Source of the DNA: Aquamicrobium aerolatum DSM 21857
GTDB lineage: Bacteria; Pseudomonadota; Alphaproteobacteria; Rhizobiales; Rhizobiaceae
Direction of reading: 5' to 3'
Length of the DNA: 64,000 nucleotides
NCBI RefSeq assembly: GCF_900113935.1
Contig: NZ_FORF01000015.1
Coordinates: 39,114 to 103,113 of the forward strand
Notes under the pieces: model-generated
Seen by the model: the letters and a program-made list of their open reading frames with translations, nothing else
Told to the model about the DNA's origin: nothing
The model's database searches: none
Program-made: the position numbers and the translations under genes
Shown here: positions 1 through 9,792 of the stretch, one piece after another
Numbering within the stretch: position 1 is the first letter of the stretch
Layout of the letters: each line of letters starts with the position of its first letter

Positions 1-2
1 TT

Positions 3-1325
<1,323 letters not shown>

Positions 1326-1346
1326 CGCGGCAAACCGGAGAGAGTG

Positions 1347-1742
1347 ATGACCGAAAAGACCAAACGTTACGAAGAGGGCATGGCAACGCGCCGCAAGGTG
1401 CTGGGCGACGCCCATGTCAATCGCGCCGAAGCGGCAAAGACCGCTTTTGATGAACCCTACCAGGATCTGATCACCGAGGCAGCGTGGGGCCATGTCTGGT
1501 CGCGCGACACCATTTCGAAGCGCGAACGCTCGATGATCACGTTGGCTTTGCTGGCAGCACTTGGAAACCTTGAAGAAGTCGCCATGCACACTCGCGCGAC
1601 CGCCAATACAGGCGCGACGCGCGACGACATCATGGAAGCGATGCTGCATGTGGCGATCTATGCCGGCGTGCCGCGCGCCAATCACGCAATCAAGATCGTC
1701 AGGGAAACCCTTGATGCTATGGACAAGGAGCAAGCGCAATGA
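1347..1742 (+). CDS. pcaC: 4-carboxymuconolactone decarboxylase
   Basis: Decarboxylates 4-carboxymuconolactone to beta-ketoadipate enol-lactone in the protocatechuate branch of the beta-ketoadipate pathway. The protein of about 131 residues is a complete, single-domain CMD/AhpD-like helical protein with the family region [17 protein letters not shown] and a following [11 protein letters not shown] stretch. A GTG three bases upstream could also start it; ATG 1347 has the better spacing from GGAGAG. The stop overlaps the pcaH start (ATGA), so translation is probably coupled. Confidence 0.93.
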   Translation: MTEKTKRYEEGMATRRKVLGDAHVNRAEAAKTAFDEPYQDLITEAAWGHVWSRDTISKRERSMITLALLAALGNLEEVAMHTRATANTGATRDDIMEAMLHVAIYAGVPRANHAIKIVRETLDAMDKEQAQ

Positions 1743-2494
1743 GCGAGGGTAAGCTCTCCAACCGCAGGCCGGAGACGGGCGCGTTCTACCAGCGCGACCT
1801 CGACTGGCACCCCAAGGCATTCACGCCAGGCTATAAGACCTCCGTCTTGCGCTCGCCGCAGAAGGCGCTGCTGTCGCTGGACGGCACGATTTCAGAGACG
1901 ACCGGCCCGCGCTTTGGTCACAACATCATTGGTGAACTCGACAACGACCTGATCCTCAATTTCGCGCGTCCCGGCGAAAGCGCTATCGGGCCGCGCATCA
2001 TCGTTTATGGACGGGTGCTCGACGAGAATGGCCGTGGCGTTCCCGGCGCTCTGCTCGAATACTGGCAGGCCAATGCCGGCGGTCGCTACCGCCACCGCAA
2101 GGAAGGCTATCAGGCGGCGCTTGATCCGAATTTCGGCGGTTGTGGCCGCTCGATCACTGACGAGGACGGCGGTTACTACTTCCGTACCATCCAGCCCGGA
2201 CCTTACCCATGGCCGAACGGCCCCAACGACTGGCGTCCGGCGCACATCCACTTCTCGGTGTTCGGGACGGGCTTTGCCCAGCGCCTGATCACGCAGATGT
2301 ATTTCGATGGCGATCCGATGATCCCGCTGTGCCCGATCGTGCGCACGCTCAACGATCCGCAGGCCGCTGCCGCCCTGACGGCAAAGCTCGACATGCAGTC
2401 GACGCTGCCGATGGACAGCCGCGCTTACAAGTTCGACATCGTGCTACGCGGCCGCCGCTCCACCTTCTTCGAGAACCGTCGCGAAGGAAACTGA
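1739..2494 (+). CDS. pcaH: Protocatechuate 3,4-dioxygenase beta subunit
   Basis: Iron(III)-binding catalytic subunit of the intradiol ring-cleaving dioxygenase that opens protocatechuate to 3-carboxy-cis,cis-muconate. The intradiol signature ([20 protein letters not shown]) lies near residues 90-110, and the later RPAHIHFSV and MYFDGD segments carry the histidine/tyrosine iron-ligand region expected of the beta chain. The length of 251 residues is slightly above the usual 235-240. The gene overlaps pcaC by four bases and pcaG starts three bases after it, a typical pcaCHG arrangement. Confidence 0.95.
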   Translation: MSEGKLSNRRPETGAFYQRDLDWHPKAFTPGYKTSVLRSPQKALLSLDGTISETTGPRFGHNIIGELDNDLILNFARPGESAIGPRIIVYGRVLDENGRGVPGALLEYWQANAGGRYRHRKEGYQAALDPNFGGCGRSITDEDGGYYFRTIQPGPYPWPNGPNDWRPAHIHFSVFGTGFAQRLITQMYFDGDPMIPLCPIVRTLNDPQAAAALTAKLDMQSTLPMDSRAYKFDIVLRGRRSTFFENRREGN

Positions 2495-2497
2495 TCC

Positions 2498-3112
2498 ATG
2501 TTCCAGTCTCTTAATCGTCTCAAGGAAAGCCCGTCGCAAACGGCTGGTCCTTACGTTCATATCGGCCTGACGCCGAATTTCGCCGAGATCACCGGCGTCT
2601 ATCCGGACGACCTCGGCACGTCGATGGTCAACGACAAGACCAAAGGCGAGCGCATCACCATCACCGGTCGTGTGCTCGATGGCACCGGCACGCCGCTAAA
2701 GGACGCGCTGGTCGAAATCTGGCAGGCAGACGCCGACGGTCTCTACAATTCGCCGTCCGAAATGCGTGGCTCCGCCGACGCCAACTTCACCGGCTGGGGC
2801 CGTTGCCCCTCCGGCATGGACGATGGTGTCTTCCGGTTCGAGACGATCAAGCCAGGCAGGGTTCCGTATCCGGATGGCCGCATGCAGGCGCCGCATGTCA
2901 CCTTGTGGATCGTCGCGCGCGGGATCAATATCGGCTTGCAGACGCGGATGTATTTCCCCGAAGAAGAGACAGCCAACGCCGAGGATCCGATCCTCGGGCG
3001 TGTCGAGCATCGCATCCGGGTCGGCACGTTGATTGCGCAGAAGGTCGAGGGCGGCTACAGCTTTGACATTCACCTGCAGGGTGACAAAGAAACTGTCTTC
3101 TTCGACATCTGA
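2498..3112 (+). CDS. pcaG: Protocatechuate 3,4-dioxygenase alpha subunit
   Basis: Structural partner of PcaH in the protocatechuate 3,4-dioxygenase. It carries the shared intradiol fold (GRVLDGTGTPLKDALVEIWQ near residues 53-72) and the start SPSQTAGPYVHIGLTP typical of alpha chains. At 204 residues it is the usual length. The alpha chain normally lacks the full set of iron ligands, consistent with a single HVTLWI histidine segment here. It is coupled to pcaH and followed 12 bases later by pcaB. Confidence 0.95.
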   Translation: MFQSLNRLKESPSQTAGPYVHIGLTPNFAEITGVYPDDLGTSMVNDKTKGERITITGRVLDGTGTPLKDALVEIWQADADGLYNSPSEMRGSADANFTGWGRCPSGMDDGVFRFETIKPGRVPYPDGRMQAPHVTLWIVARGINIGLQTRMYFPEEETANAEDPILGRVEHRIRVGTLIAQKVEGGYSFDIHLQGDKETVFFDI

Positions 3113-3124
3113 GCTGAAAACGCT

Positions 3125-4183
3125 GTGACCATATCCCCGTTCGACCATCCTGTGCTTGGCGGCCTGCTCTCAGATGAGGAGGTCGCTGCCGCGTTCACCG
3201 CGAAGGCCGAACTCGACGCGCTGCTTGCGTTCGAGATTGCTTTGGCGCAAGCGGAGGCCGAAACGGGGGTCATCCCGGCTGAGGCAGGGGCTGGTATCGC
3301 GCAGGCCCTTGCGACCGTCTCACCCGATATTGCCGCCTTGCGGCAGGGTGTGGCGCAGGATGGCGTCGTCATCCCGCAATTCGTCACCCAGTTGCGCGCT
3401 GCGGTCGGCGACAAATTTGCACCGCATGTGCATTTTGGCGCGACCAGCCAGGATGTCGTCGACACGGGACTGGCGCTGCGGCTTGGTCCGGTGCTGCACC
3501 TTCTCGACACGCGCCTTTCAGCGGTGATTGAAACACTAGCCGCGCTCGAAGCCCGCGATGGCGAGATCGAAACGATGGCACATACCCGGATGCAGGCGGC
3601 GATTCCGGTGCCTGCATCGCGCAAGATCGCCAGCTGGCGTGAGCCGCTGGTGCGTCATCGCGAGCGTCTTGGCGATGTGCGTGACGAAGTGTGCGTCCTC
3701 AGCTTCGGTGGCGCAGCCGGAACTTTGGAAAAGCTCGGAGACAGCGCGCAGGCGGTGCGTGACGCGTTGGCCCGACTTTTGTCTCTGCGTGCGGTATCGC
3801 GCCCGCGTCACAGCGAGCGCGACGGCATTGTTGCGCTGGCCTCATGGCTTTCGCTGGTCAGTGGCAGCCTCGGCAAGATGGGGCAGGACGTAGCTCTTCT
3901 GGCGCAAAGCGAGGTCGGCGAGGTCAAGCTCGCCTCCGGCGGCGGTTCCTCGGCGATGCCGCACAAGGTCAATCCGGTGGGGGCCGAAACGCTGGTGACG
4001 CTGGCGCGTTTTAACGCGACGCTGGTGTCCGGCATGCACCAGTCGCTGGTGCACGAGAACGAGCGCTCGGGTGCCGCGTGGACGCTCGAATGGCTGTTGT
4101 TGCCTCAAATGGTCATGGCGACCGGCAGCGCGCTCAGGACAGCGCAGACATTGCTGCAGTCCCTGTCGTTTCAACGGCGCTAA
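3125..4183 (+). CDS. pcaB: 3-carboxy-cis,cis-muconate cycloisomerase
   Basis: Fumarase/aspartase superfamily enzyme that closes 3-carboxy-cis,cis-muconate to 4-carboxymuconolactone, the substrate of PcaC. The superfamily signature GSSAMPHKVNP is near residues 277-287, and HFGATSQDVVDTG near residue 104 forms another part of the active site. The start is a GTG. With 352 residues it has the length of rhizobial PcaB proteins and lacks the longer C-terminal domain of some homologues. It is the last gene of the pob-pca run; the next gene converges on it after 17 bases. Confidence 0.93.
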   Translation: MTISPFDHPVLGGLLSDEEVAAAFTAKAELDALLAFEIALAQAEAETGVIPAEAGAGIAQALATVSPDIAALRQGVAQDGVVIPQFVTQLRAAVGDKFAPHVHFGATSQDVVDTGLALRLGPVLHLLDTRLSAVIETLAALEARDGEIETMAHTRMQAAIPVPASRKIASWREPLVRHRERLGDVRDEVCVLSFGGAAGTLEKLGDSAQAVRDALARLLSLRAVSRPRHSERDGIVALASWLSLVSGSLGKMGQDVALLAQSEVGEVKLASGGGSSAMPHKVNPVGAETLVTLARFNATLVSGMHQSLVHENERSGAAWTLEWLLLPQMVMATGSALRTAQTLLQSLSFQRR

Positions 4184-4200
4184 GCTGCTTCCGGCCAGAT

Positions 4201-5367
4201 TTACACGAATGGCATTCCAGGCTCGTATCTGCGCGGCAGGAGCCGTGCCAGGTAATGGTACCCATTTTCCGACAATTGATTTTCATCCGGTTGCAGAAAA
4301 TCGGCCGGCATATGGCGCGTCTTGCCGGCAACGTTCTCGAGCGGCACCTTGCGTAGCACTGTCTCGCCGCCTTGTTCTTGTAGCGCCACCGAACCGCCGC
4401 CTTGCGCGGCCACCTCGATGGCAAACCGTCCAGCTTCAAACGCTTCGCGCGCATCTACCTCGTTGATCATTCCGATATTGCCGCGCGGCAGATAGCCAAA
4501 CGTATCGACGCGCGCGCGCTTGCCTTTCAGATCCTCGGCGAGGATATGTTCGATTGCATGGGCAAGGTCGGTGCCCGACAGTTTGACGTTGCCATGAGCG
4601 TCATATTCCAGTCGGTCGTGAGTGGTCAGTTCTTCCACCAGAGACTTGCCCGATGGCGAGGTGATGCCCTCCGACAGCGCCACGATGCAGCGACCGTGCC
4701 GTGCCATCGTCCGCTTGATGTCGTCGACGAAGCGTGCGCGCTCGAAAGCGCGCTCGGGCACGTAGATCAGATGTGGGCCACTTTCATCGTCCAGCCGCCA
4801 TGCCGCAGAAGCGGCAGTCAGGAAGCCGGCGTGCCGGCCCATCACGATGCCGCAATAGATGCCGGGCAGGGCGCGGAAGTCGAGATCAACCGACAGGAAC
4901 GCGGACGCAACAAATTCTCCGGCGGAGATAAAGCCCGGCGTGTGGTCGTTGTCGACGAGATCATTGTCGATCGTTTTTGGAGCGTGGACAAATGCGATGC
5001 TGGAGCCGGCCGCATCGCGCAGGATGGCCTGCGTGCCAGACGTGTCGTTGCCGCCGATGTAGATGAACGCATCCGCGTCGACTTCACGCAAACCCTGCAG
5101 GATCAGCTCGCAATAGGCAGCGTCAGGCTTGTCGCGGGTGGAGCCCAGCGCCGCGCTCGGCGTGGCAGCAATCCGTAAAAGCGCGTCTTCGGGTTGAAGG
5201 GAGAGGTCGACATAATCACCGTCGCGGATGCCCCGAACACCGAAGCGCGCTCCGAGTACGCGGCATCCGGGATGTCGTCGCCGTGCTTCCAGCGCGGCGC
5301 CGACCATGGTCTGATTGATTACGGCGGTCGGCCCGCCTCCCTGAGCTATTACAAATGTCTGGGGCAT
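4201..5367 (-). CDS. 6-phosphofructokinase, predicted pyrophosphate-dependent type
   Basis: PfkA-family sugar kinase phosphorylating fructose 6-phosphate. Family motifs are the N-terminal GGGPTAVINQT, the catalytic PKTIDNDL (residues 130-137) and MGRHAGF. The phosphate-donor motif reads GGNDT (105-109), with Asp where ATP enzymes have Gly, and the residue before TIDND is Lys (131); both substitutions mark PPi-using or mixed PFKs. An Asn replaces the usual first acidic residue of that loop. The start at 5367 has AGGA eight bases upstream; ATG 5376 is an alternative. The protein has 388 residues. PPi use is inferred from motifs only. Confidence 0.8.
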   Translation of the reverse strand: MPQTFVIAQGGGPTAVINQTMVGAALEARRRHPGCRVLGARFGVRGIRDGDYVDLSLQPEDALLRIAATPSAALGSTRDKPDAAYCELILQGLREVDADAFIYIGGNDTSGTQAILRDAAGSSIAFVHAPKTIDNDLVDNDHTPGFISAGEFVASAFLSVDLDFRALPGIYCGIVMGRHAGFLTAASAAWRLDDESGPHLIYVPERAFERARFVDDIKRTMARHGRCIVALSEGITSPSGKSLVEELTTHDRLEYDAHGNVKLSGTDLAHAIEHILAEDLKGKRARVDTFGYLPRGNIGMINEVDAREAFEAGRFAIEVAAQGGGSVALQEQGGETVLRKVPLENVAGKTRHMPADFLQPDENQLSENGYHYLARLLPRRYEPGMPFV

Positions 5368-5516
5368 CACTGTCATCCTGGCTGCGCGTGATTGCGAATC
5401 TGACACGAAACACGCGAGTTCGAAAGATGTTGAAGCAAAGTTCTGACCGCCTCTTTCCTTCAGATCTTCAGGCGATACATAAGTCATCTAATGCAGAAGC
5501 GCGAAGGAGAGAGCCG

Positions 5517-5828
5517 ATGAGGCGTCATGTTTTGCTGACCGCCGCAATGGTTTGTGTTGCAACTTTTGCCTATGCCCAAGGGCGGCGCCCAGATACCCGG
5601 ACGATGAATTGTGAAGAAGTTCAGTCAATGATCGCCCAGCGTGGCGCCGTGGTCATGTCGACGGGACGACACACGTATGATCGTTATGTCAGTGACAGGT
5701 TCCAATGTTCTTTCAGCAGTGAGGTTGCGGTACGTACCTATGTGCCGGCCCTTGACAGGCGCAGCTGTCCCGTTCGCCGCTGTGAAATGTACGACCCGGA
5801 AGATCGCTTCGGTGATTTCATGAACTGA
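5517..5828 (+). CDS. Small exported protein of unknown function
   Basis: A 103-residue protein starting at an ATG behind AGGAGAG. Residues 1-20 (basic start, hydrophobic core, AYAQ) form a likely signal peptide, so the mature protein would be periplasmic. The mature part has four cysteines (MNCEEVQ, FQCSF, RSCPV, RRCEM), which could form two disulfides. Similar short proteins with a RGAVVMSTGRHTYDRYV-like segment are, as far as I recall, frequent in rhizobia, but I know no function. It is divergent from the phosphofructokinase gene. Confidence 0.6.
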   Translation: MRRHVLLTAAMVCVATFAYAQGRRPDTRTMNCEEVQSMIAQRGAVVMSTGRHTYDRYVSDRFQCSFSSEVAVRTYVPALDRRSCPVRRCEMYDPEDRFGDFMN

Positions 5829-6055
5829 TCGTTTTCCAATCGAGCGAGAGGAAGACCGCCGTCAGCCTTCAATGCCGAGCATGCTCATTCGGCCGTTTGA
5901 GCAAGTGTGCGGCGTGGAAATGAGCGTTTCAGCTCTACGTAAGGAATGCGCGCCGCGCCAAAGGATTTGCTTGCCCGACCGGTTTGGCCTATGCGATGCC
6001 TCGTTTCTTGCATGATGCTTCAGGGGTTATCCCGTGGCACAGCGAAAGGCTCGAC

Positions 6056-6766
6056 ATGCTGGCTCCCGACGGGACAAATCACACCACTGACGAAACCGCG
6101 ATTATCGACGACGCGATTATCTCGCGGCGGTCTGTGCGCGCATTTCTCCCTACGCCGGTGGAAGACGATGTAATCCGTGAAATCCTGCAGGTTGCGGCAC
6201 GAGCCCCATCTGGCACCAACATGCAGCCCTGGAAAGTGTTTGTTGTTTCTGGCGATAAGAAACAGGCAGTGACCGACGCGATCCTCAATTCCGGTATTCG
6301 TCCCGAAAAAATAGCATGGGATGAGTACAAGTATTATCCTGACCAGTTTTTTGAGCCTTACCAGTCACGCCGTCGCGCCAATGGATTTGCTCTTTATGGC
6401 CTGCTCGGCATTGGCCGTCGCGAGGTGGAGAAGATGCGTGCGCAGCACGATCGCAACTTCACCTTCTTCGATGCGCCGGTTGGATTGATCTTCACGATCG
6501 ATCGCAGGCTCAATGTCGGTTCGTGGCTTGACCACGGCATGTTCCTGCAGTCGATCATGATCGCGGCGCGTGCACGTGGGCTCCATACTTGCCCGCAAGC
6601 GGCATTCGCGCCCTATCACCGTCTGATCCGTCCGATCCTCGAACTGCCTGACGAGGAGATCGTGGTGTGTGGCATGGCACTTGGTTATGAGGACGAGAGC
6701 AAGCCCGAAAACAGCTTGCGTAGCGAACGCGCACCGCTTGAAGAGTTCGTGACCTTCGTCAAGTAA
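6056..6766 (+). CDS. Nitroreductase family protein
   Basis: FMN-dependent NAD(P)H oxidoreductase of the nitroreductase fold. The flavin-phosphate region SRRSVRAFLPTPV (residues 24-36) and ARAPSGTNMQPWKVFVV (about 48-64) are clear, and the C-terminal CGMALGYED segment matches the family. ATG 6056 follows AAGG at good spacing and gives 236 residues; TTG 5984 or ATG 5996 would add an unconserved leader. The physiological substrate cannot be told from the sequence. The channel gene behind it starts about 90 bases later. Confidence 0.85.
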   Translation: MLAPDGTNHTTDETAIIDDAIISRRSVRAFLPTPVEDDVIREILQVAARAPSGTNMQPWKVFVVSGDKKQAVTDAILNSGIRPEKIAWDEYKYYPDQFFEPYQSRRRANGFALYGLLGIGRREVEKMRAQHDRNFTFFDAPVGLIFTIDRRLNVGSWLDHGMFLQSIMIAARARGLHTCPQAAFAPYHRLIRPILELPDEEIVVCGMALGYEDESKPENSLRSERAPLEEFVTFVK

Positions 6767-6855
6767 ACATGTGCTGCCTGGTGCAGCGCGGCTTGCCGCT
6801 GCGGGCGCTGTCGCATATCAACAGCTATTGGTCCTCACGGAATTTCGTTCATCGC

Positions 6856-9270
6856 ATGAAGTGGACGGCGTCTTTATTCCTCCGGCTTCTCGTGCTGCTG
6901 ATGTTGGCGGCGGGTTCGAATGTTGCCCTGGCGCAGACGCAAGGAGCCGTCGAGACCAATGGCGCGCAGCCTGAAGCGGGACCAGCGCGGACATCGGATC
7001 CCGACATCGTCGCCGAACAGGGAGAGAAAATTGCCTGGATTCGTGAGCGGGCCGAAATTCTCCAGGCGCGGGTGGCAGGCAATGCCGACAATGATGCCGT
7101 GCTGGTTGAAATTCGCACGGAACTTGATGCGCTCGCCCGAGACCTGATCGCTGCCGGCGTTTCATTTCGTCCGCGCCTCGCTGCTATCAATGCGCGATTG
7201 GATGAAATCGGTCCATCGCGAGGCGAGGGAGAGCCGGCCGAGCCAGAAACTCTGGCTCGCGAACGTCAGAGCCTGACCGAAGAGAAGTCGCATATCAATG
7301 CGCTGCTGGGCGAGGCCGAGCGCCTGTCGCTTCGCGTAACCCGCTTGATCGAAGAAATTGCTCAGACGCGGCGTGCGTTATTTAGCAGTTCCCTGTCGAG
7401 GCGCTACGATATCTCCTCCGCCCTCAGCCCGGACGTCTGGCACGACGCACGGACGGAAACGCGCAAACTGAAGAACGCGGTGTCTTCCTGGTTTGTGTTC
7501 ATGCTCAGATACAAGCTGAATTCTGCACTTCTGGCAGCGTTGTTTGCCTCTGCAGCGGCAGCTGTTCTGTTCATCGGCGGCAGGAAAATTATTGGTCAAC
7601 TTGGCAAGCCCGACCCCGCGCGCGCCGAGCCAAGCTATCTTGCGCGGCTTTCGGTTTCGTTCTGGTCGACGGTGCTTCCTTCTTTGTCTCTCGTTGCATT
7701 TCTGGGCGCGACGTATTTTTTCTATAGTTATTTCGGACTTCTGCGCAGCGACATTGCGCAAATGATGGCTGGTCTCTTCACGGTCGTCGCGGTGCTTTTT
7801 GCCGTCTGGTCGTTGCTGCATTCGGTATACGCGCCGGCTCTGCCCAACTGGCGCATGGTTCCGGTATCGGACAGCGGCGCCCGCTTGTTGCTCGGCCTTA
7901 CTTTCCTGATGGTGCTCGTCACAGGGGTTGATCACCTGGCCAGTCGCATCAACCAGGTGCTGGGCTCGCCGCTGACCCTGACGGTCGCAAAGAGCCTCGT
8001 CTACACGGTGCTGGTCGGCGTGCTACTTGGCATCATCGGGCTTGTGCTGCCGAGGACGAGAAAAGACGGCAGTCCGCCAAGCCGCTGGGCAACGCTGTCA
8101 CGCGCCGTGATTTTCCTGCTTGCAGGCGGAACCATCGCGGCGGCGCTGCTCGGCTATATCGGTCTGGCCCGTTTCATAGCCCAGCAGGTGGTTGTCACAG
8201 GCGCAATTCTGGCCACGATGTATCTCGGCTATCAGTCGTCTTCCGCCGTTTCGGATATTGGAGCGTTTGGGCGCACGGGCCTTGGCCGGTTTCTGGACCG
8301 AAAATATCAGATCGATGAAGCGACGAAGGATCAGCTTGGTCTGGTCTTCGGCATGCTGATCAACCTGCTTGTGTTGGCCATTGGTTTGCCCCTTATTTTC
8401 CTTCAGTGGGGCTTTCAGTGGGGCGATATTGAAGCATGGACCTATAACGCCGCTAACGAATTGCGCATCGGCTCGATTTCGATCTCGTTGGTTGGCATAG
8501 TCACCGGTATCGTGGTGTTCCTGCTGGGTTACTTTGGCACCCGCGTTTTCCAGCGCTGGCTCGATGGCAAGGTGATGGCACGGGGCCGGGTGGATCCTGG
8601 CCTGCGCAATTCGATTGGTACGGCTGTCGGTTATGCCGGTATTGCGCTTGCCGGGCTTGTCGCCATCTCGGCTGCCGGGCTTGACCTGTCCAATCTGGCG
8701 CTCGTCGCCGGTGCCCTGTCGCTGGGTATCGGCTTTGGGCTACAGAATATCGTCAACAATTTCGTTTCCGGGCTGATCTTGCTTGCGGAGCGGCCGTTCA
8801 AGGTTGGCGACTGGATTGTCGCCAGCGGGGTTGAGGGCTCGGTCAAGAAGATCAGTGTGCGCGCTACTGAGGTTGAAACCTTCCAACGACAGACGGTTAT
8901 CGTACCCAACTCGTTGCTGATCAACGCCTCGGTTGCGAACTGGACGCATCGCAACAAGCTCGGCCGGGTCGAGGTGAAGGTTGGTGCATCCTATGAAAGC
9001 GATCCTCGTCGAGTACAGGAACTGCTGCTGGAAATAGTCCGCGCGCAACCGAACGTCCTGAAAAACCCTGAACCGGTCGTGCTGTTTTTGGGGTTCGGGG
9101 TATCGTCGCTTGATTTTGAACTGCGTGCCTTCCTTGCGGACATCACGAGTCAGAGCGCCTTCCTCAACGAGGTGCGCTTTCAGATTTTTGAGCGTTTCAA
9201 AGCGGAGGGCATTGATTTGCCCTATACTCAACCGACCGGACTTGTGCGGCCGGTCGCCCCGCTCGTCTAG
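6856..9270 (+). CDS. MscS-family mechanosensitive channel with DUF3772-like N-terminus
   Basis: Large inner-membrane protein of about 804 residues. It begins with a signal peptide (MKWTASLFLRLLVLLML...ALAQ), then a periplasmic coiled-coil segment of roughly residues 30-180 resembling DUF3772, about ten hydrophobic segments, and a C-terminal MscS pore and beta domain (ALSLGIGFGLQNIVNNFVSG near 605-630, then AERPFKVGDWI). MscS channels release solutes under hypo-osmotic shock. An upstream in-frame ATG (6769) would bury the signal peptide, so 6856 is preferred although its ribosome site is weak. Confidence 0.85.
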   Translation: MKWTASLFLRLLVLLMLAAGSNVALAQTQGAVETNGAQPEAGPARTSDPDIVAEQGEKIAWIRERAEILQARVAGNADNDAVLVEIRTELDALARDLIAAGVSFRPRLAAINARLDEIGPSRGEGEPAEPETLARERQSLTEEKSHINALLGEAERLSLRVTRLIEEIAQTRRALFSSSLSRRYDISSALSPDVWHDARTETRKLKNAVSSWFVFMLRYKLNSALLAALFASAAAAVLFIGGRKIIGQLGKPDPARAEPSYLARLSVSFWSTVLPSLSLVAFLGATYFFYSYFGLLRSDIAQMMAGLFTVVAVLFAVWSLLHSVYAPALPNWRMVPVSDSGARLLLGLTFLMVLVTGVDHLASRINQVLGSPLTLTVAKSLVYTVLVGVLLGIIGLVLPRTRKDGSPPSRWATLSRAVIFLLAGGTIAAALLGYIGLARFIAQQVVVTGAILATMYLGYQSSSAVSDIGAFGRTGLGRFLDRKYQIDEATKDQLGLVFGMLINLLVLAIGLPLIFLQWGFQWGDIEAWTYNAANELRIGSISISLVGIVTGIVVFLLGYFGTRVFQRWLDGKVMARGRVDPGLRNSIGTAVGYAGIALAGLVAISAAGLDLSNLALVAGALSLGIGFGLQNIVNNFVSGLILLAERPFKVGDWIVASGVEGSVKKISVRATEVETFQRQTVIVPNSLLINASVANWTHRNKLGRVEVKVGASYESDPRRVQELLLEIVRAQPNVLKNPEPVVLFLGFGVSSLDFELRAFLADITSQSAFLNEVRFQIFERFKAEGIDLPYTQPTGLVRPVAPLV

Positions 9271-9369
9271 ACCGTTCAGGTGGTGTTCAGGTGAGAACAT
9301 CTATATGTACACTCACTCGGGCCATGGTGGCTTAGAGACTATCGGGAGCGACTTCCTGTCGTAAATGTC

Positions 9370-9639
9370 ATGATCAGACTTCTCGCTGCCACAACAGCCG
9401 TCGCGTTTGTTGCATTTCCGGGGCTCTCATTGGCCGCTACTGTGATCAACCACGATGCGGTTCCCTATACATTGACGGTGACTGAGGCCGGGCAGCAGTT
9501 CGAAGTCGTTGTCAGTGCGGGCGATACTGTCGAAATCTGTCCCGCCGGGTGTTTTGTGGTCATGCCAAACGGGGACCGGGAGGCGCTCACCGGCTCCGAG
9601 CGCCTTGAAATCGAATCCGGCCGCGCCACCATTTTCTGA
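9370..9639 (+). CDS. Small exported protein of unknown function
   Basis: An 89-residue protein with a clear signal peptide (MIRLLAATTAVAFVAFPGLSLAA). The mature part of about 67 residues is predicted beta-rich and has two cysteines close together (EICPAGCFV), possibly a disulfide. I do not recognise the family. It stands alone between the channel gene and the demethylation cluster, on the same strand as both. Confidence 0.55.
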   Translation: MIRLLAATTAVAFVAFPGLSLAATVINHDAVPYTLTVTEAGQQFEVVVSAGDTVEICPAGCFVVMPNGDREALTGSERLEIESGRATIF

Positions 9640-9696
9640 TCAAGCCTGTCCGGCGGTCTGCCGGACGACTGGCGTCGTCTTTCTTGATCCTGTCTC

Positions 9697-9723
9697 TGTC
9701 GCGGCTCGCGTGGGCCATGTCGC
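9697..9723 (+). promoter_or_regulatory. Candidate GbdR-like operator A (TGTCGC repeat)
   Basis: Two direct repeats TGTCGC at 9697-9702 and 9718-9723, exactly 21 bases apart (two helical turns), read in the direction of the flavoprotein gene and sit 70-96 bases before its start. The second repeat continues as TGTCGCAAA. The same element recurs before other units of the cluster (19140-19166, 20825-20851, 20860-20886). A 21-base direct-repeat spacing is usual for AraC-family proteins, and the adjacent regulator is of that family. Binding is inferred. Confidence 0.45.
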
Positions 9724-9792
9724 AAACAGGCTTCGTCCATTTCATCGGCCCGTTTATTGTCTCCCCGTACAATCGCGGAGGAGGCGTGGGAC

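Noticed and set aside
6769..6855. Upstream in-frame start for the MscS-like gene
   Set aside because: It would place the signal peptide inside the protein, and it begins within three bases of the nitroreductase stop.
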